From: Aspidapion aeneum
Taxonomy: Eukaryota; Arthropoda; Insecta; Coleoptera; Brentidae
Length of the DNA stretch: 64,000 nucleotides
Direction of reading: 5' to 3'
NCBI GenBank assembly: GCA_963576565.1
Contig: OY755046.1
Span: forward strand, 51,268,786-51,332,785
This document shows, in pieces, positions 21,930-32,879 of this stretch. Position 1 is the first letter of the stretch. Every line of letters starts with the position of its first letter. A program made the position numbers and the translations under genes. Below the pieces are notes generated by a model. The model saw nothing but the letters and a program-made list of their open reading frames with translations. It was not told where the DNA came from and did not search any database.

Positions 21930-22790
21930 TCTCTAGTATACAATAGATTGTTCCATTGATCGTCTTTCTGTCGGATATTATGACCGGCAAATTTCCATTT
22001 TAATTTTGCTACTTCTCCTCTGACATCTCTTACTTTTGTTTTATTTCTTAGTCATTTATTCCTTTTTCTATCTGTTAGCTTTACATGTAACATTTATCTT
22101 TTCATTGATGGTGGTTGTTACCTTATCCATGCTTGATTTTGTGTGTGTGTCCAGGTCTGGGTCTGCGATCCATAGGTGAGTACAGGAAGGATGAATTGGT
22201 TATACACGTTCTTTTTGAGGCACTGAGGATATTTTTTATTTTTTTAATATGTAGCTTATGGCCTGCTGAAAATAGTTCAGGGGATATTGTGTCACCCTGT
22301 ATAGCACCCCTTCTTGTGAGGATTGGCTTGGTTCTTTCGTGGATTGATGTTGTTGCCAATATTTATTGGCTATTAAGTCTGTGTATCTCATGATCTATTC
22401 GGCTATTAATTAAATATGCTTTTACTGCCCAGTGCTCAATGCTATCGAAAGCTTTTTCAAAGTCTATAAACGCAATATATATATATTTGAATGTTTTATT
22501 CGTTGGCTCGTTCTATTAGGATTTACATGGTTAATAGGTGGTCTACTCTACTAAAAACATTTCTGAAGGCTGCTTGTTCTTTTGGTTGATATCCGTCAAA
22601 TTTTGTTGTTAGTCTATCTGTTAATATTTTTATGCAAAGCTTATAAATTACATTGAGAAGTGTTATAGATCGATAGTTCTTTAGGTCTGCTCTATCGCCT
22701 TTCTTGTGTAGAATAATGGTGATGGATTTGGTTTCCAGTTGTTTGGGATTATTTTTTGTTTTAGCATTTTATTTGGGAGAACATGGAGGG
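21930..22790 (-). pseudogene. RTE-like LINE (family D), internally deleted copy
   Basis: It aligns with 36051-37192. The low-coordinate end matches the C-terminal region (GGTCTCTAGTATACAATAG). The TATGTAGCTTATGG|CCTGCTGAAAATAG junction near 22262 joins segments about 390 bp apart in the longer copy, and removes the palm with YADD. The part beyond 22430 covers the upstream RT region. Many stops. Inactive. Confidence 0.85.
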
Positions 22791-22799
22791 TATTAACTA

Positions 22800-22938
22800 C
22801 AGCTTTACCATGTCATTTATCAAAAACCGACGAATTTCAAAGGTATGTCACCGGCTTTTGACGTCAACAAAGTGGCAGATCGTGGCCCGTCCGGTTTGAT
22901 AGCCCTGATTAAAATTTCACATTATGACACCCTGTATG
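22800..22938 (-). repeat. TA-TIR element end (CAGGGTGTCA)
   Basis: The minus strand begins TACAGGGTGTCATAATGTG and continues with GGACGGGCCACGATCTGCC. No matching left end is visible, so it is a truncated element. Confidence 0.45.
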
Positions 22939-23263
22939 TTTTATCGTGCAATTATCCCATTTGATTTTGCAGCGAACTAAAGCCAACAAAGTTTATGATT
23001 ATTTCTTTCAGTAAGCAGAGCACATTCTCCGATAAAATGTTATTAAGTGCCTGGGCAATTAGTTAAAAAGACACTTATTGCAGCGGAAGATAAATACCAC
23101 GGTCGCCGGGAACATGTTCTTTGGTCTCGACTCTCTTCTGATATTATTAAGTCATTTTGACGTTATTAAAGTGTAAACATACGAGGTGTTGCTGAAAAAT
23201 AGATAACTAAAGTCAGTGGCGCTCGCGAACTAGTCTACTATCTTTTGGGCTCTGGTACAAAAT

Positions 23264-23690
23264 AGCGAGGACAAAACAGCGCAGGACAAAATAGCGCAGG
23301 ACAAAATAGCGCTGGACAAAATGGCGCAGGACAAAATGGCGCAGGACAAAATAGCGCGCGCTAAAAAATCCCAAGTCGATTTGCCCTGTCCAGCTGAAGT
23401 GGACCAGGAGCCGAGGATAGGTTAGGTTAGTATCCCAACCTGACCCGGTTAGGTTTCTTTACAAAAATAAACTTCCCTGAACAGATCAGGTAATTTTTTT
23501 TTGGTAAAAAAACCTAATCTTGGGATAATAACCTAACCTATCCTCGGCCTCTGGTCCACTTCGGCTGGAGTAATCTGCGCTATTTTGCCGCAGGACAAAA
23601 TAGCGCACGCTAAAAAATCCCAAGTCGATTTGCCGATTTGCCCTGTCCAGCTGAAGTGGACCAGGAGCCGACGATAGGTTTCAAGGTGGT
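23264..23690. mobile_element. Foldback-like element with GGACAAAATAGCGCA repeats
   Basis: Six near-identical 15-bp units GGACAAAATAGCGCA lie at 23269-23355 (variants AACAGC, AATGGC). They lead into CTAAAAAATCCCAAGTCG and AAGTGGACCAGGAGCCGAGG. That last block is inverted at 23538-23572 (CCTCGGCCTCTGGTCCACTT) and then repeated directly at 23612-23680. This arrangement is typical of foldback elements. No protein. Confidence 0.7.
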
Positions 23691-24001
23691 TTTCAAGAAT
23701 GTAATAACTTCCAGTTATCAAGGAGCATCGTTTGTTTATTATTTTCCGGGTTTTTTTATCAAAACTAGGAAAATTTTTTAGGTAGTTAACGGCATTCTAG
23801 CTTAAGGACGGCAGAAATGCTGTTGATTCGCCAGAGTACCTAATGGGTAATAAGGAAAATCAATTGAACGTTAATGGTTAAGGACTATAATAAATATATT
23901 CGTAAATATTGTACAGGGTGTCCCATAACTTAGGGATCATAGGCCAACAGGTGATAGAGGAGGTCATGTCTGATAAAAAAAGTTCCCATAATGCATGGGT
24001 C

Positions 24002-24977
24002 TAGGGTTACCAGATGAAAACGTCTCTAACCAGGACCAGCCGTCAAGAAAATCCGGACAAAAGCCGGACGTCAAAATTTTTTCGATGCCACACACAAAAA
24101 ATCAACTTTTTTTTTATTGAAACAATAACTAATAAATAACATAATATACCTACTATTTTATAGGTACTTTTCACTGCTTTGTATTTTATTCAACAGCGTT
24201 GAATTTTTAGGCAGAAGTACAAAATCGTAAAATTCTGAGCAGCTCATATTTCTTAAATTGTATGAAGTCATGAGTATTCCTTTTACAGAAGATAAAAGCA
24301 GCCTATTTCTTTTTTGGTCCACTGGGTAGAAATACTTGCATTAAAATATTTTGCCCATTGTTCGTGGGTAGGCAGATTGTGGTCATCAGAAGTAAAATTG
24401 TCTGATATGTACTTTTTTAGATTACAAACTTCATCAAAAAAATTTTGTGTGCTTAATAATAATACTACTTTAAGCGGGGTCTTAACATAACGTTTTACCT
24501 TACGTCTTGCCTGTCAGTCAAAAGGGTCAAGTATGACGGTTGAAAGACTAGCGTAGACACTTGATAGTTTTAACGTACGTTTTTAGATCAGTTTTTGATA
24601 CAAAACGATGGTTTTATTGGAAAACAATGCTGGATCCGGTCAGTTCTCTAGGCGGTCTTCCGTCTTAAATCAGTTCAAGTAAAACGTCCGTTTTTCCGTC
24701 TACACACAAGTTTTACTTGATGTGTTTTGACCGAACAGGCAAGATGTAAGGTAAAACGTTATGTGAAGACCCCGCTTAAAGGTGAATTCACACTGCTAAA
24801 TTTATCGACGATTATTGTTTAATTACATTTTTTGAAACTAGTTTATTTTGCATTATTTGATGTTTATAAAGGCGGCTACTTTAAACTCCGGACGTTTATG
24901 AAAAATCCGCCCGGACTCACCCGGACGTAGTCAAAATCCGGACATGTCCGGATTAATCCGGACGTCTGGTAACCCTA
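24002..24977. mobile_element. hAT-type element with exact 8-bp TSD
   Basis: CATGGGTC flanks both sides (23994-24001, 24978-24985). Ends are TAGGGTTACCAGATG and inverted TAGGGTTACCAGACGTCC. The unfilled sequence ATGCATGGGTCAAAACTC fits the sister foldback at 13848 (reverse). Minus-strand text around 24330-24420 reads like LPTHEQWAKYFN, possibly a transposase remnant, but no full domain survives. Itself interrupted at 24474. Confidence 0.92.
24474..24775. mobile_element. piggyBac-type MITE with TTAA target
   Basis: Ends GCGGGGTCTTAACATAACGT and inverted GCGGGGTCTTCACATAACGT, each flanked by TTAA (24470-24473, 24776-24779). Inverted similarity continues inward (TTACCTTACGTCTTGCCTGT against ACAGGCAAGATGTAAGGTAA). 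A TTAA target is diagnostic of piggyBac. Non-coding, 302 bp. Confidence 0.9.
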
Positions 24978-25584
24978 CATGGGTCAAAACTCTTTCTTTG
25001 TCGAGATACAAAGCATCAAAGTTGGCGATTTTTTTAACTTTTTTGATAATAACTTTTTTAAAAAACGCAGTAAAAATATAAAATTGGGCAAAGTCGTGTA
25101 TTAGAACAAGGGCAATAATTTGAAATTAAAATCATTTAAAAAAAATTTTGCGGTCAATTTTTTTTAGAAAAATCTGTTTTTTTTTGGTATAAACTTTTAT
25201 GAATGCCATATTATACGCAATGTTTTTTTTTATATTTTTTGTTTATAAAAACAACTTTTTAGCGAGGCATATTAATAAAATATTATTCATAATTTTTAAA
25301 AGAATAAGTAAGATTTTTTTTAAATAATTATATTTTATACATTTTTGGAGGTTACTTTGACAGCCTGAATCTCCTCAACTTGTAATTTTATCAAAAAAAG
25401 GAATATCACATTTTTAAATCACAACTTCCTTTTTTTGTAAACCCCTTTTCCCCCCACTCCTCTAACTTTAAAAATGCTATGTCTTAAAAACAGATGTTAT
25501 ATAAACTTTTTTTTTTCGGAAATACCCTCCTTTATCACCTGCTGTACTATGGCCCCTAAGTTATGGGACATCCTGTATAATATT

Positions 25585-26960
25585 TATAATTAAAAATCGT
25601 GGCCGAGGAAGGGAGTTAAAGTTAAGTTAAAGTAAGTTAGAAATGGATAGGATTAGTTAAGTTTGGTAGGTTTTAAGTAAAAAATCCAGATAAGGCAGTC
25701 TTCCGTTTCCCTCTGTATCCAAGACCACAGCTGACGGCGCCCATTACCGGTTGATCAGTTCTACATTTTACGGTTTTTTATAGTTTTTATTAATTTCGAT
25801 ATTTACGAAGTATGCTTAATAGGATTTAAATTTCTTAAAAAAAAATGTTTTTACATTTTGGGGTACTTGGCAATAATTATTTTTCAGGTAATTGAAAAAA
25901 ATCAATTTTCCAGGTTTTTAAAGAGGTGAAATTAATTTTTGTGTATGCCCCGCTTCCATATTTAATTTTTGGAAGGGGTTTTCAAATGAAAATAATGATA
26001 AATACGCGAAAAACGTATATCTTGTTTTTTTTTGTTTTCTGTCTGTCTACTATTTTCTTTTTTCTTTCAACTTTCTACAATGGAAAAAAGTACCGCGCAG
26101 ACAGAAGGAAAAATGGAACAATCTCCTTACGCTTTTCTAAATCGCCTTAGCGAGAGAAATGCACAATACTCAGGACTATACAGAGCATCATATAATTTGA
26201 AAATAAAGGATAGAAGGATCTAGAAAGCTCTCTATATTTTTAATTAAAATACTAGTTCATGTCTAGCATTCAATTGATTTTCATTACTACCCATAACTAA
26301 ATAAACGCGAAGGTACTAGACACGCTGTGCAAGCAACTAAAATTTTCATTGTCAAAAATATGTGTTCCCGTGTCAAAACGGGAGGCATTGCGCACGTTCT
26401 GCTAATAACGGAGTTCTACAGGATTACAAAGTTTCAGCCTTCGTGTTCCTACAGCTAACGTATGGTCGGTTAGTTTATGTTGGATCACCTGAAGTGCTTT
26501 GATGACTTTTGTTTAATTTTATAAAACTTTTGTGCCTTTTAAAAGTCGCCTCCTCGTAACAACGAGCCGCCAGCATATTTGTATACAACACCCAGGATCG
26601 CCAGTCGGCGTTCGCCCGAACATCTCTGGTAAATAGCAGACGATATGGTAAATCGCTTGGGTAACTAACACCCGTGATCGCAAAAATGTTCGTTAAAAAT
26701 CAGTCTGGAACAATCTTTCTTAAGAAAGAATTCGTAAATTTCTAACATACATATATTTGTTTAAAACATACACTCCTGACCTCTTGGCCGGGATACTAGA
26801 GAATGTGAAACCTAACCGTTGTCAATCGATCGCCAACGTAACCGAACCGTGTCAATGTAGAATAGGGCTTCATTGACATGGTTACGGCAGCGTTCGGGCT
26901 ACAACCGAATCGCAATCATGGACATCGTTTACAAATATGCGAGCCGCCACTGCATCTAAG
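25585..26960. other. Nothing firmly recognised
   Basis: A short frame from an ATG at 26080 (MEKSTAQTEGKMEQSPYAFL...) ends at 26222, with no recognisable domain. A 12-bp stem near 26847-26880 (CCGTGTCAATG/CATTGACATGG) is noted. Confidence 0.35.
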
Positions 26961-26978
26961 TCTGGGTTTGGTCTGTGC

Positions 26979-27053
26979 TAGAGTCCCTGTATGTTGACAT
27001 ATTTGGATATATTATATTAATATATCCAAATATGTCAACATACAGGGACTCTA
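26979..27053. mobile_element. 75-bp hairpin MITE (hAT-type), copy 2, exact 8-bp TSD
   Basis: The same 31-32-bp arms as at 13058 (TAGAGTCCCTGTATGTTGAC...) around an AT-rich loop of about 11 bp. GTCTGTGC flanks both sides exactly (26971-26978, 27054-27061). The transcript of either strand would fold into a near-perfect hairpin. Confidence 0.93.
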
Positions 27054-27143
27054 GTCTGTGCTAATGCCAGCGCGGTCGAGACGGACGTCGCACATATCGT
27101 ATATCAGATTACAGATTGACTAGAGCCCCATTGGTATTTGCAG

Positions 27144-27285
27144 TAGCGGATCTAGGGGGATCCAAAGGGGCCCGGTTCATAATAAATAGCCACACAATTC
27201 AGCACACTTTCAAAGAACTTTAGAGCTATTGCTATCAGTAGATCCAGCGGGGCCCGGGCTCCTCCCTCCTTGAAAAATAACCAAT
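27144..27285. repeat. hAT-like GC-rich element remnant
   Basis: GCAGTAGCGGATCTAGGGGG with GGGGCCCGG on the left and GATCCAGCGGGGCCCGGGCTCC on the right resemble family M/N style ends, but no clean inverted pair or TSD was seen. Confidence 0.35.
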
Positions 27286-27359
27286 GAATAAACAGCAATT
27301 TTTAAGCAAATTTATATTTTTTTACTTTTTTTCAAAAAATTTTATACACAAATTGTTTT

Positions 27360-28390
27360 ATTACAAGCTTTTATTTAACTTTACCTGTATGTATGTATGT
27401 ATGTAATCAAATCTTGCAACTCATTTTTGAAGAACTTCCAAACATCCGATTGACTTCAAATTTCGCATAGCGTCTTACTTCCGATGACAATACAATAATA
27501 TGGTTTCATCGGGTACCTACCTCCCCCCTAACGGGGGGTGGAGAGGGGGTAAAACTTTAATTTGTCCGATTTTAACCAAAATTGGTATCTGGGGGTTTTT
27601 GAGGATGAGAATTACCAATTTTTGATCAGATTACAAAAATTCAATATGGCGGATTCAAAATGGACGATTTAATGTCAAGCTTTTCTGATTACTTTCAACT
27701 GACTTCCACGTATTCGATTGACTTCAAATTTCGCATACCGTTATAGTTCCGATGACAATCCAATAATATGGTATAACTGACTGCCTACCTCACCCCTAAC
27801 CTGGAGGGCGGAGAGGGGGTAAAATTTTAGTTTGTTAGATTTCCACCAAAATTGGTATCTGGGGGTTTTTGAGGATGGGGATTACGAATTTTTGATCAGA
27901 TTATAAAAATTCAATATGGCGGATTCAAAATGGACAATTTAATGTCAAGTTTTTCTGATTACTTTCAACTGACTTCCACGTGTCTGATTGACTTCAAATT
28001 TCGCATATCGTTATAGTTCCGATGACAATCCACTAATGTGGTATCACTGACTTACCTACTTCCCCCCTAACGTGGAGGGCGAAGAGGACGTAAAATTTTA
28101 GTTTGTCGAATTTTCACCAAAATTAGTATCTGAGGGTTTTTGAGGATGAAGATTACGAATTTTTGATCAGATTACAAAAATTCAATATGGCAGATTCAAA
28201 ATTGACAATTTAATGACGAGTTTTTCTGATTACTTTCAACTGACTTCCACGTAGGTATCTGATTGATTTCAAAATTCACATGCTCTCCCGCTAAAAAAGG
28301 AGGGGCGTAGAAGAGGTAAGGCCTTAGTTTGTTTGATCTCGACCAAAATTAATTAATTCTAGCGTATAATGATCATAATAATAACGAACA
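27360..28390 (+). repeat. (GTAT)n-headed composite with ~265-bp tandem units, copy 2
   Basis: After CAAGCTTTTATTTAACTT and a short (GTAT)n run, a ~265-bp unit repeats about 3.5 times with starts near 27430, 27705, 27970 and 28240. Each carries GATTGACTTCAAATTTCGCAT, CCGATGACAAT, CCCCTAACGTGGAGGG, AAATTGGTATCTG and TTCAATATGGCGGATTCAAA. Units differ by point changes. Non-coding. An uninterrupted relative of 8465-10690. Confidence 0.9.
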
Positions 28391-28394
28391 ATTT

Positions 28395-29016
28395 TAGGGG
28401 TTGACAGGAAAGACTCCCTGCAATATTGGTCCGCTAGCTGAAATGCATAGACAAATCTAAAAATTAAAAAATAAATTTAGAAAAAAAAACTTTTTGAAAA
28501 CAAGCTTTTATAACATGGACTAAAAAGCATAAAATAATTTTTTGAGTGTTCTGGTATCATAATAATAAAACCGATGGGCGTATTTAATATTAGGTAAATG
28601 CCTTTCCATGCGCATTTGGTGGATCGTCCACAACCGATGATGGGCCGACTCTTCTTTTTCAATGTGACAAAATAAATCGACACACTGCCGGTCGCGGATG
28701 ATCTGCCTAATATGAAGCAGGCGTAATAATGTCCATCCATATCAGAAAAATGTAAGGGTAGTTTAAGTAGGGTTGGGGTGGGTTGGGTTGGGTTGGGTTA
28801 AATTGTCTACCTTACATTTCTCCGCTTTAATTTAATAAATTTGGATTTTCACTAAACTTCGAATTAACAAGGCTAAAACAAAAACGGTTAAATTTCCTTA
28901 CGCCCATCGCTTTTATTATTATGATATCAGAACAGTCAAAAAATTATTTTATGCTTTTTAGTCCATGTTATAAAAGCTTGTTTTCAAAAAGTTTTTTTTT
29001 TCTAAATTTATTTCAG
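28395..29016. mobile_element. Family L inverted-repeat element
   Basis: Arms at about 28473-28580 and 28906-29016 are inverted copies (AAGCTTTTATAACATGGACT, AAAAGCATAAAATAATTTTT, CGATGGGCGTA). One arm also occurs at 10700-10890. In both loci it directly follows the 265-bp repeat and GACAGGAAAGACTCCCTGCA, so the two travel together. The loop holds the G-rich tract at 28770. Confidence 0.75.
28770..28799 (+). repeat. G-quadruplex-type tract (GGGTT)n
   Basis: GGGTTGGGGTGGG continuing with three more GGGTT units gives six runs of three or more G separated by 1-2 bases, meeting the usual G3 quadruplex pattern on the plus strand. Confidence 0.8.
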
Positions 29017-29019
29017 AAT

Positions 29020-29530
29020 TCTTGTTGCGCTTTTCGTAAGCATGTAATGGCAAACTTTAGGGCTTAGACTTAAAAACCCGCAATAATTTTTTTTTTTGGT
29101 TTTCGCTGCGTTTCCTTTTCGGACATTTTGGTTTCTCAATAAGTGCACATGTGCACGTGCACTCCCAAATTATACTTTAAAAAAAATATTAAACTTTGAT
29201 CATTCCTTAATTTAATTAATAATTACCCCAAAAGGAATTCACTAAAGACTGAAATATTATCTAGAAATTAATACCCGGTATGTATGTGTTTGTATTCGTG
29301 TTCAAACCAAGCTCGAATCTAATTCATTACAGTAATTTACTGGAACCAAATTCTATGCACCGTGGATGTTATGTCGCATGCTAATTACGAAATATAGAAA
29401 GAGAGGACATGTCCCAATAGAATTTTACAGTACATAGAATCTGAACCTTCCTTCGGCACCGCGCTTGTACAAAAACTAGCCTCGATGCCGCCCGCACCCC
29501 CGTGTTGCCTCCCGCGTCCATGGTTTGCGT
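29020..29530. other. Nothing recognised
   Basis: Becomes GC-richer towards 29430-29530, without a supported gene. Confidence 0.35.
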
Positions 29531-29539
29531 TGCATTTTA

Positions 29540-29992
29540 GAGCAGTTCACGTGCACTTTTCAGTAGTGCGCGCTTAGACAACTTCCTATTATCGGTCGGG
29601 CGCTGGCGGTTTGTTTTGATTTCAAAGTTTTTAATCCTGATAGCATTAGCGTGCAATATTTAAAGGCAATTAAATGTTCATCTTTGCCATTAGAAGAGAA
29701 AATATATGTTAACTAGTTATGACACATTTATTATTTATTATAATTACAATAATAATAGGTAGGTAACTAATATCTAACTAAATATCTCATTTTTTAATTA
29801 TTTGCTCTAAATTTATCATATAATTGACGCGACGACCCACTCGATGACCCAAAAAGTGGCCTGCGCCGCAATTTTTTTCTTTAGTTTTATGCTTTTTTGT
29901 TGCATTGTATTTTTTTTTTCAACTTTCTGACTTGCTATAATTGTATATTGTACAAAAAATAGTCAAATAAACTCTACTCTACTCTACTCTAC
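29540..29992 (+). repeat. Possible short retroelement with (CTCTA)n tail
   Basis: A GC-rich start with TTTTCAGTAGTGCGCGC (a TCAGT initiator-like word) runs to an AT-rich end with AAATAAA followed by about five CTCTA units at 29962-29986. A short tandem tail after AATAAA is typical of some LINE or SINE 3' ends. No coding sequence and no second copy in the window, so this is an inference. Confidence 0.3.
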
Positions 29993-30239
29993 TCTAATTC
30001 ATGAAATATTCTAAGGCGGATTTGAAATCGCTTTCTGCATTCCGGTAGTCGGAAAAACTGTCGGTAGGGTGGTTGAAAAGTTGTGAATAAATAAGCGGGT
30101 TTAATATTTTTTGTAAGCGTACAAAGAAAATTAGATTGCAAAAACGGGGATTTTATGCACATTTCAACTCATAGAATTTATTTAAATTTAAAGTGATTGT
30201 GTTACGCCATATATTTTTATAGCTTTTTTATTTTGACTA

Positions 30240-31770
30240 TGCCTGGAAGACCGTGACCCGTTCTATGAGGGGAAGCACTATACCACATAGAAAACTGTAG
30301 ATTCCTTGGATGAAAACATTTAGATTTAGCTATACTTGCCGTAGTCCAAAAGTTGATATTAAACAGTGGCGCACCCAAGAATATATATTGGGGGGGGGGG
30401 GGGCCCGAGGCCCCTATGATGTCGTATTTTATGCTATTTCTTGTGTTTATTTATGAAATATGTAAAAAATATCTAAGAAATCTTAGGCTTGTGGGAGGCG
30501 GGCCCCAAAGCCCCCCTGGGTGCACTTATGTATTAAACAAGATACAGAATGTTAAACTTCATTTTTTCATTTCGATTTTCTTTAATAACTTTTTGACTTA
30601 TTAACAGTTATGCAAAAAAATTTGGGGTAGAGCGTTTCTTCGGATGAGCAATTCCATTTCGGTAAAAAAAATTATTTACATTGTAGAGAGTGGTCTTTGG
30701 GTCACTACCATTACACTAAAATCGGTGCAACTTTTTTGTTCCTGTGTGTATACCAGATTTTATTTAAAATATAACTTTCCTCGTCATTTTTATATAAAAT
30801 AGTTTTGATGTTGCTCAGAGCAACGTTTTTGAGATTTTTGCAGTTTTTATTGCATGGGTAAAAAGTTATTATAGATCAAGTAATACCGTTGCTCAGGGCG
30901 ACATTAAAACGTTTAGACATTTTTTTAAAATAATGGGAAATTTCATATTTTTAATAAAAAACGGTATACACCCAGGCACAAAAAGTTACACTTATTTTAA
31001 TGTTATTGTCGCAACCCAGAGAATACCCTGTACAATGTACATCAAAAATTTGACCAAAATAAATTGGCTCGTCACAAAAAATGTCCTACTTCAATTTCTT
31101 TTGAAAAAATTTAATTGCTAAAAAAGTTATTAAAAAAAGTAATCAAAATTTTGACCTATGCAATAAGAATTTTAAATGCAAAAATCTCGAAAACCGTTGC
31201 TCTGAGGGACATTAAAAGAAAATACATGAAAATGATGAAAAAAACTGGTGTACACTAAGGCACAAAAAATTTCAATGTAATCCTAGGGAACACCCTGTAC
31301 AATCAGCACCAAAAATTTTTTTACGAAGATTAAGAATGTTGATTACTAAAAAAGTTATTAAATTAGGCATATCATAAATTTTTTAGCCATACAAACTTTA
31401 AATGCAAATAACTCGAAAACCGTTGCTTGCACAAGAGTTTAACCTTTTTACACCGAGGCACAAAAATCACCCAACGAACCACCGATTTTACTGTAATGGT
31501 AATGACCCAGAGAACACCCTGTACAATGTATACCAACTTTTTTCCCAAAATCAAATTGCTCATCCCAAAAAACTCCTTAACCCAAAGTTTTTGCAAAAAT
31601 ATTGGTTAGTAAAAAAGTTATTAAAGAAAATCCTAATGATAAAATAAAGTTCAGCGCCCTGTATCTCGACTAATATCAACTTTCGGACTAAGGTAAGTAT
31701 AGCTAAATTGTTATATTTTGATCCAAGAAATCTACAGTTTTACTATGTATCATTAGTTCTGGGACACTCT
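30240..31770. mobile_element. 1.5-kb foldback element
   Basis: The left arm (CTGTAGATTCCTTGGATGAAAA, AGCTATACTTGCC, AGTTGATATT) is inverted on the right (AATATCAACTTTCGGACTAAGG, AGCTAAATTG, CAAGAAATCTACAG). The right end reads GGGACACTCTGTA, a decayed form of the CAGAGTGTCCC-like terminus. The interior 31020-31540 has about three ~240-bp units, each with ACACCCTGTACAAT. Non-coding. Confidence 0.75.
30365..30530 (+). mobile_element. Family M hAT-like MITE with exact 8-bp TSD
   Basis: TATTAAAC at 30357-30364 and 30531-30538 flank a 166-bp insert that starts AGTGGCGCACCCAAG and ends CTGGGTGCACTTATG. It lies in the left arm of the foldback. The right arm (inverted, near 31668) is continuous at this point, confirming insertion. 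A 14-G run follows the left end. Confidence 0.85.
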
Positions 31771-31789
31771 GTATAAAGCCTACAATATT

Positions 31790-32380
31790 TTAAAAGGTGA
31801 CCCTTTCCAATAATTATTTTTGAAGGAATTAAAATCATGTTTGATTTTTGGAGAATTTTAAATCCCTTGAAAACTTTAGATACAAAAATCGTTAACAAAT
31901 TTCCTATAAATAAATTCATGAGTGATTAAATCCAATTACGTACTACATACATATGGTGTCTCAAATTTTATGTTTCTGAGGGGTTTCGAGTATTTCTCGG
32001 GGAGACCCCGACTTAAGAGCCTCGATTTTTACGAAAATATTTAAGGTAACAAACAGATATCAAGCCGTTTTTAAGTCATACATCTTTTGTTTATAAAAAG
32101 TAGACTCGAAAACGGCTTGATTAACTTCTTTAAAAATTTGACCGTGGGTCGCCGCAAAAAGGGCCAGTATTTTCCTACATCCTCAATTTGGTTCACCCTG
32201 GACAGATATATTGAAAACCTACGTGAATCCAATGAATAGCAAGTAATTACAACAAAAACAAATTCCTATCGCGTTGATTATTGTTTATACGTTATTTGTG
32301 CTCACCGCAAGGTCCAGGGCCGGGTTCAGGGGTGTGGAGATCCGGGGCAACTAAATATATGTCATTAATTTTATTTTTGT
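31790..32380. other. Nothing recognised
   Basis: No supported feature. Confidence 0.3.
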
Positions 32381-32382
32381 AC

Positions 32383-32872
32383 TAAATAAATGGATCCTTG
32401 TCGGATCTGACACCTTCTAGCTAGCCTATTACCACACTTCAAGTGAAGCCATGATAATATATTATCCTTGGAAACAGTTTTTTGTAAATATCTCAGAAAC
32501 TAAAGCTCCTACGAAGTTTTTGGTTATAACATAAATTATTCAGCAAAATGTAGTCTACTATATTCCGAAAACAGTGCATTGATACGATGCCTCCGTTAAA
32601 AAGTTAGCATTTTTTATCATTAGTCATTAATGGATTTTAAGTAAGAGTGTCGAACACTATTTTACGTAAAAATTTTATGAAAATCGGTTCAGCGGTTTAG
32701 GAGCTATCGTCTTACGGACAGAAATAATATACACACAAACAGACATCACGACGATATTGCTAGGATAGGTCAATATACATCCAAATAACACATTTTTGGC
32801 ATTATCTGAAAAAAAAATTTTGTCGAAAATAGTACCTTTTCTAGCCATTGCTATGCGGGCTAGGAAGGTAAA
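32383..32872 (+). repeat. Family A repeat, copy
   Basis: It starts AAATAAATGGATCC and runs through TTTTTTGTAAATATCTCAG, a reverse-oriented GCTGAACCGATTTT word, ATCACGACGATATTGCTAGG and the terminal hairpin TACCTTTTCTAGCC...GGGCTAGGAAGGTA. Related copies are at 50530-50990 and, reversed, 53226-53592. The left side carries ACACCTTCTAGCTAGCC, an inverted echo of the right-hand hairpin. Non-coding. Confidence 0.85.
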
Positions 32873-32879
32873 AATAACA

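Larger units (their letters stand above)
23914..25575. mobile_element. TA-flanked foldback element (CAGGGTGTCCC ends), copy 2, with nested inserts
   Basis: Left CAGGGTGTCCCATAACTTAG; right CTAAGTTATGGGACATCCTG; TA on both sides (23912-23913, 25576-25577). Outside the insert it matches copy 1 (13225-13931) in reverse. Split at 24002 by a 976-bp hAT-type element. Confidence 0.9.

Noticed and set aside
23420..23560. Interstitial telomere repeat (TTAGG-like words in GGTTAGGTTAG)
   Set aside because: Only two or three units, and they belong to the inverted arms of the foldback-like element.
27430..28330. CRISPR-like or regulatory repeat array
   Set aside because: Units of about 265 bp are contiguous with no unique spacers, in a eukaryotic repeat context.
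29430..29640. Host promoter or CpG-rich first exon
   Set aside because: GC-richer with an initiator-like TCAGT, but no downstream gene and no correctly placed downstream element.
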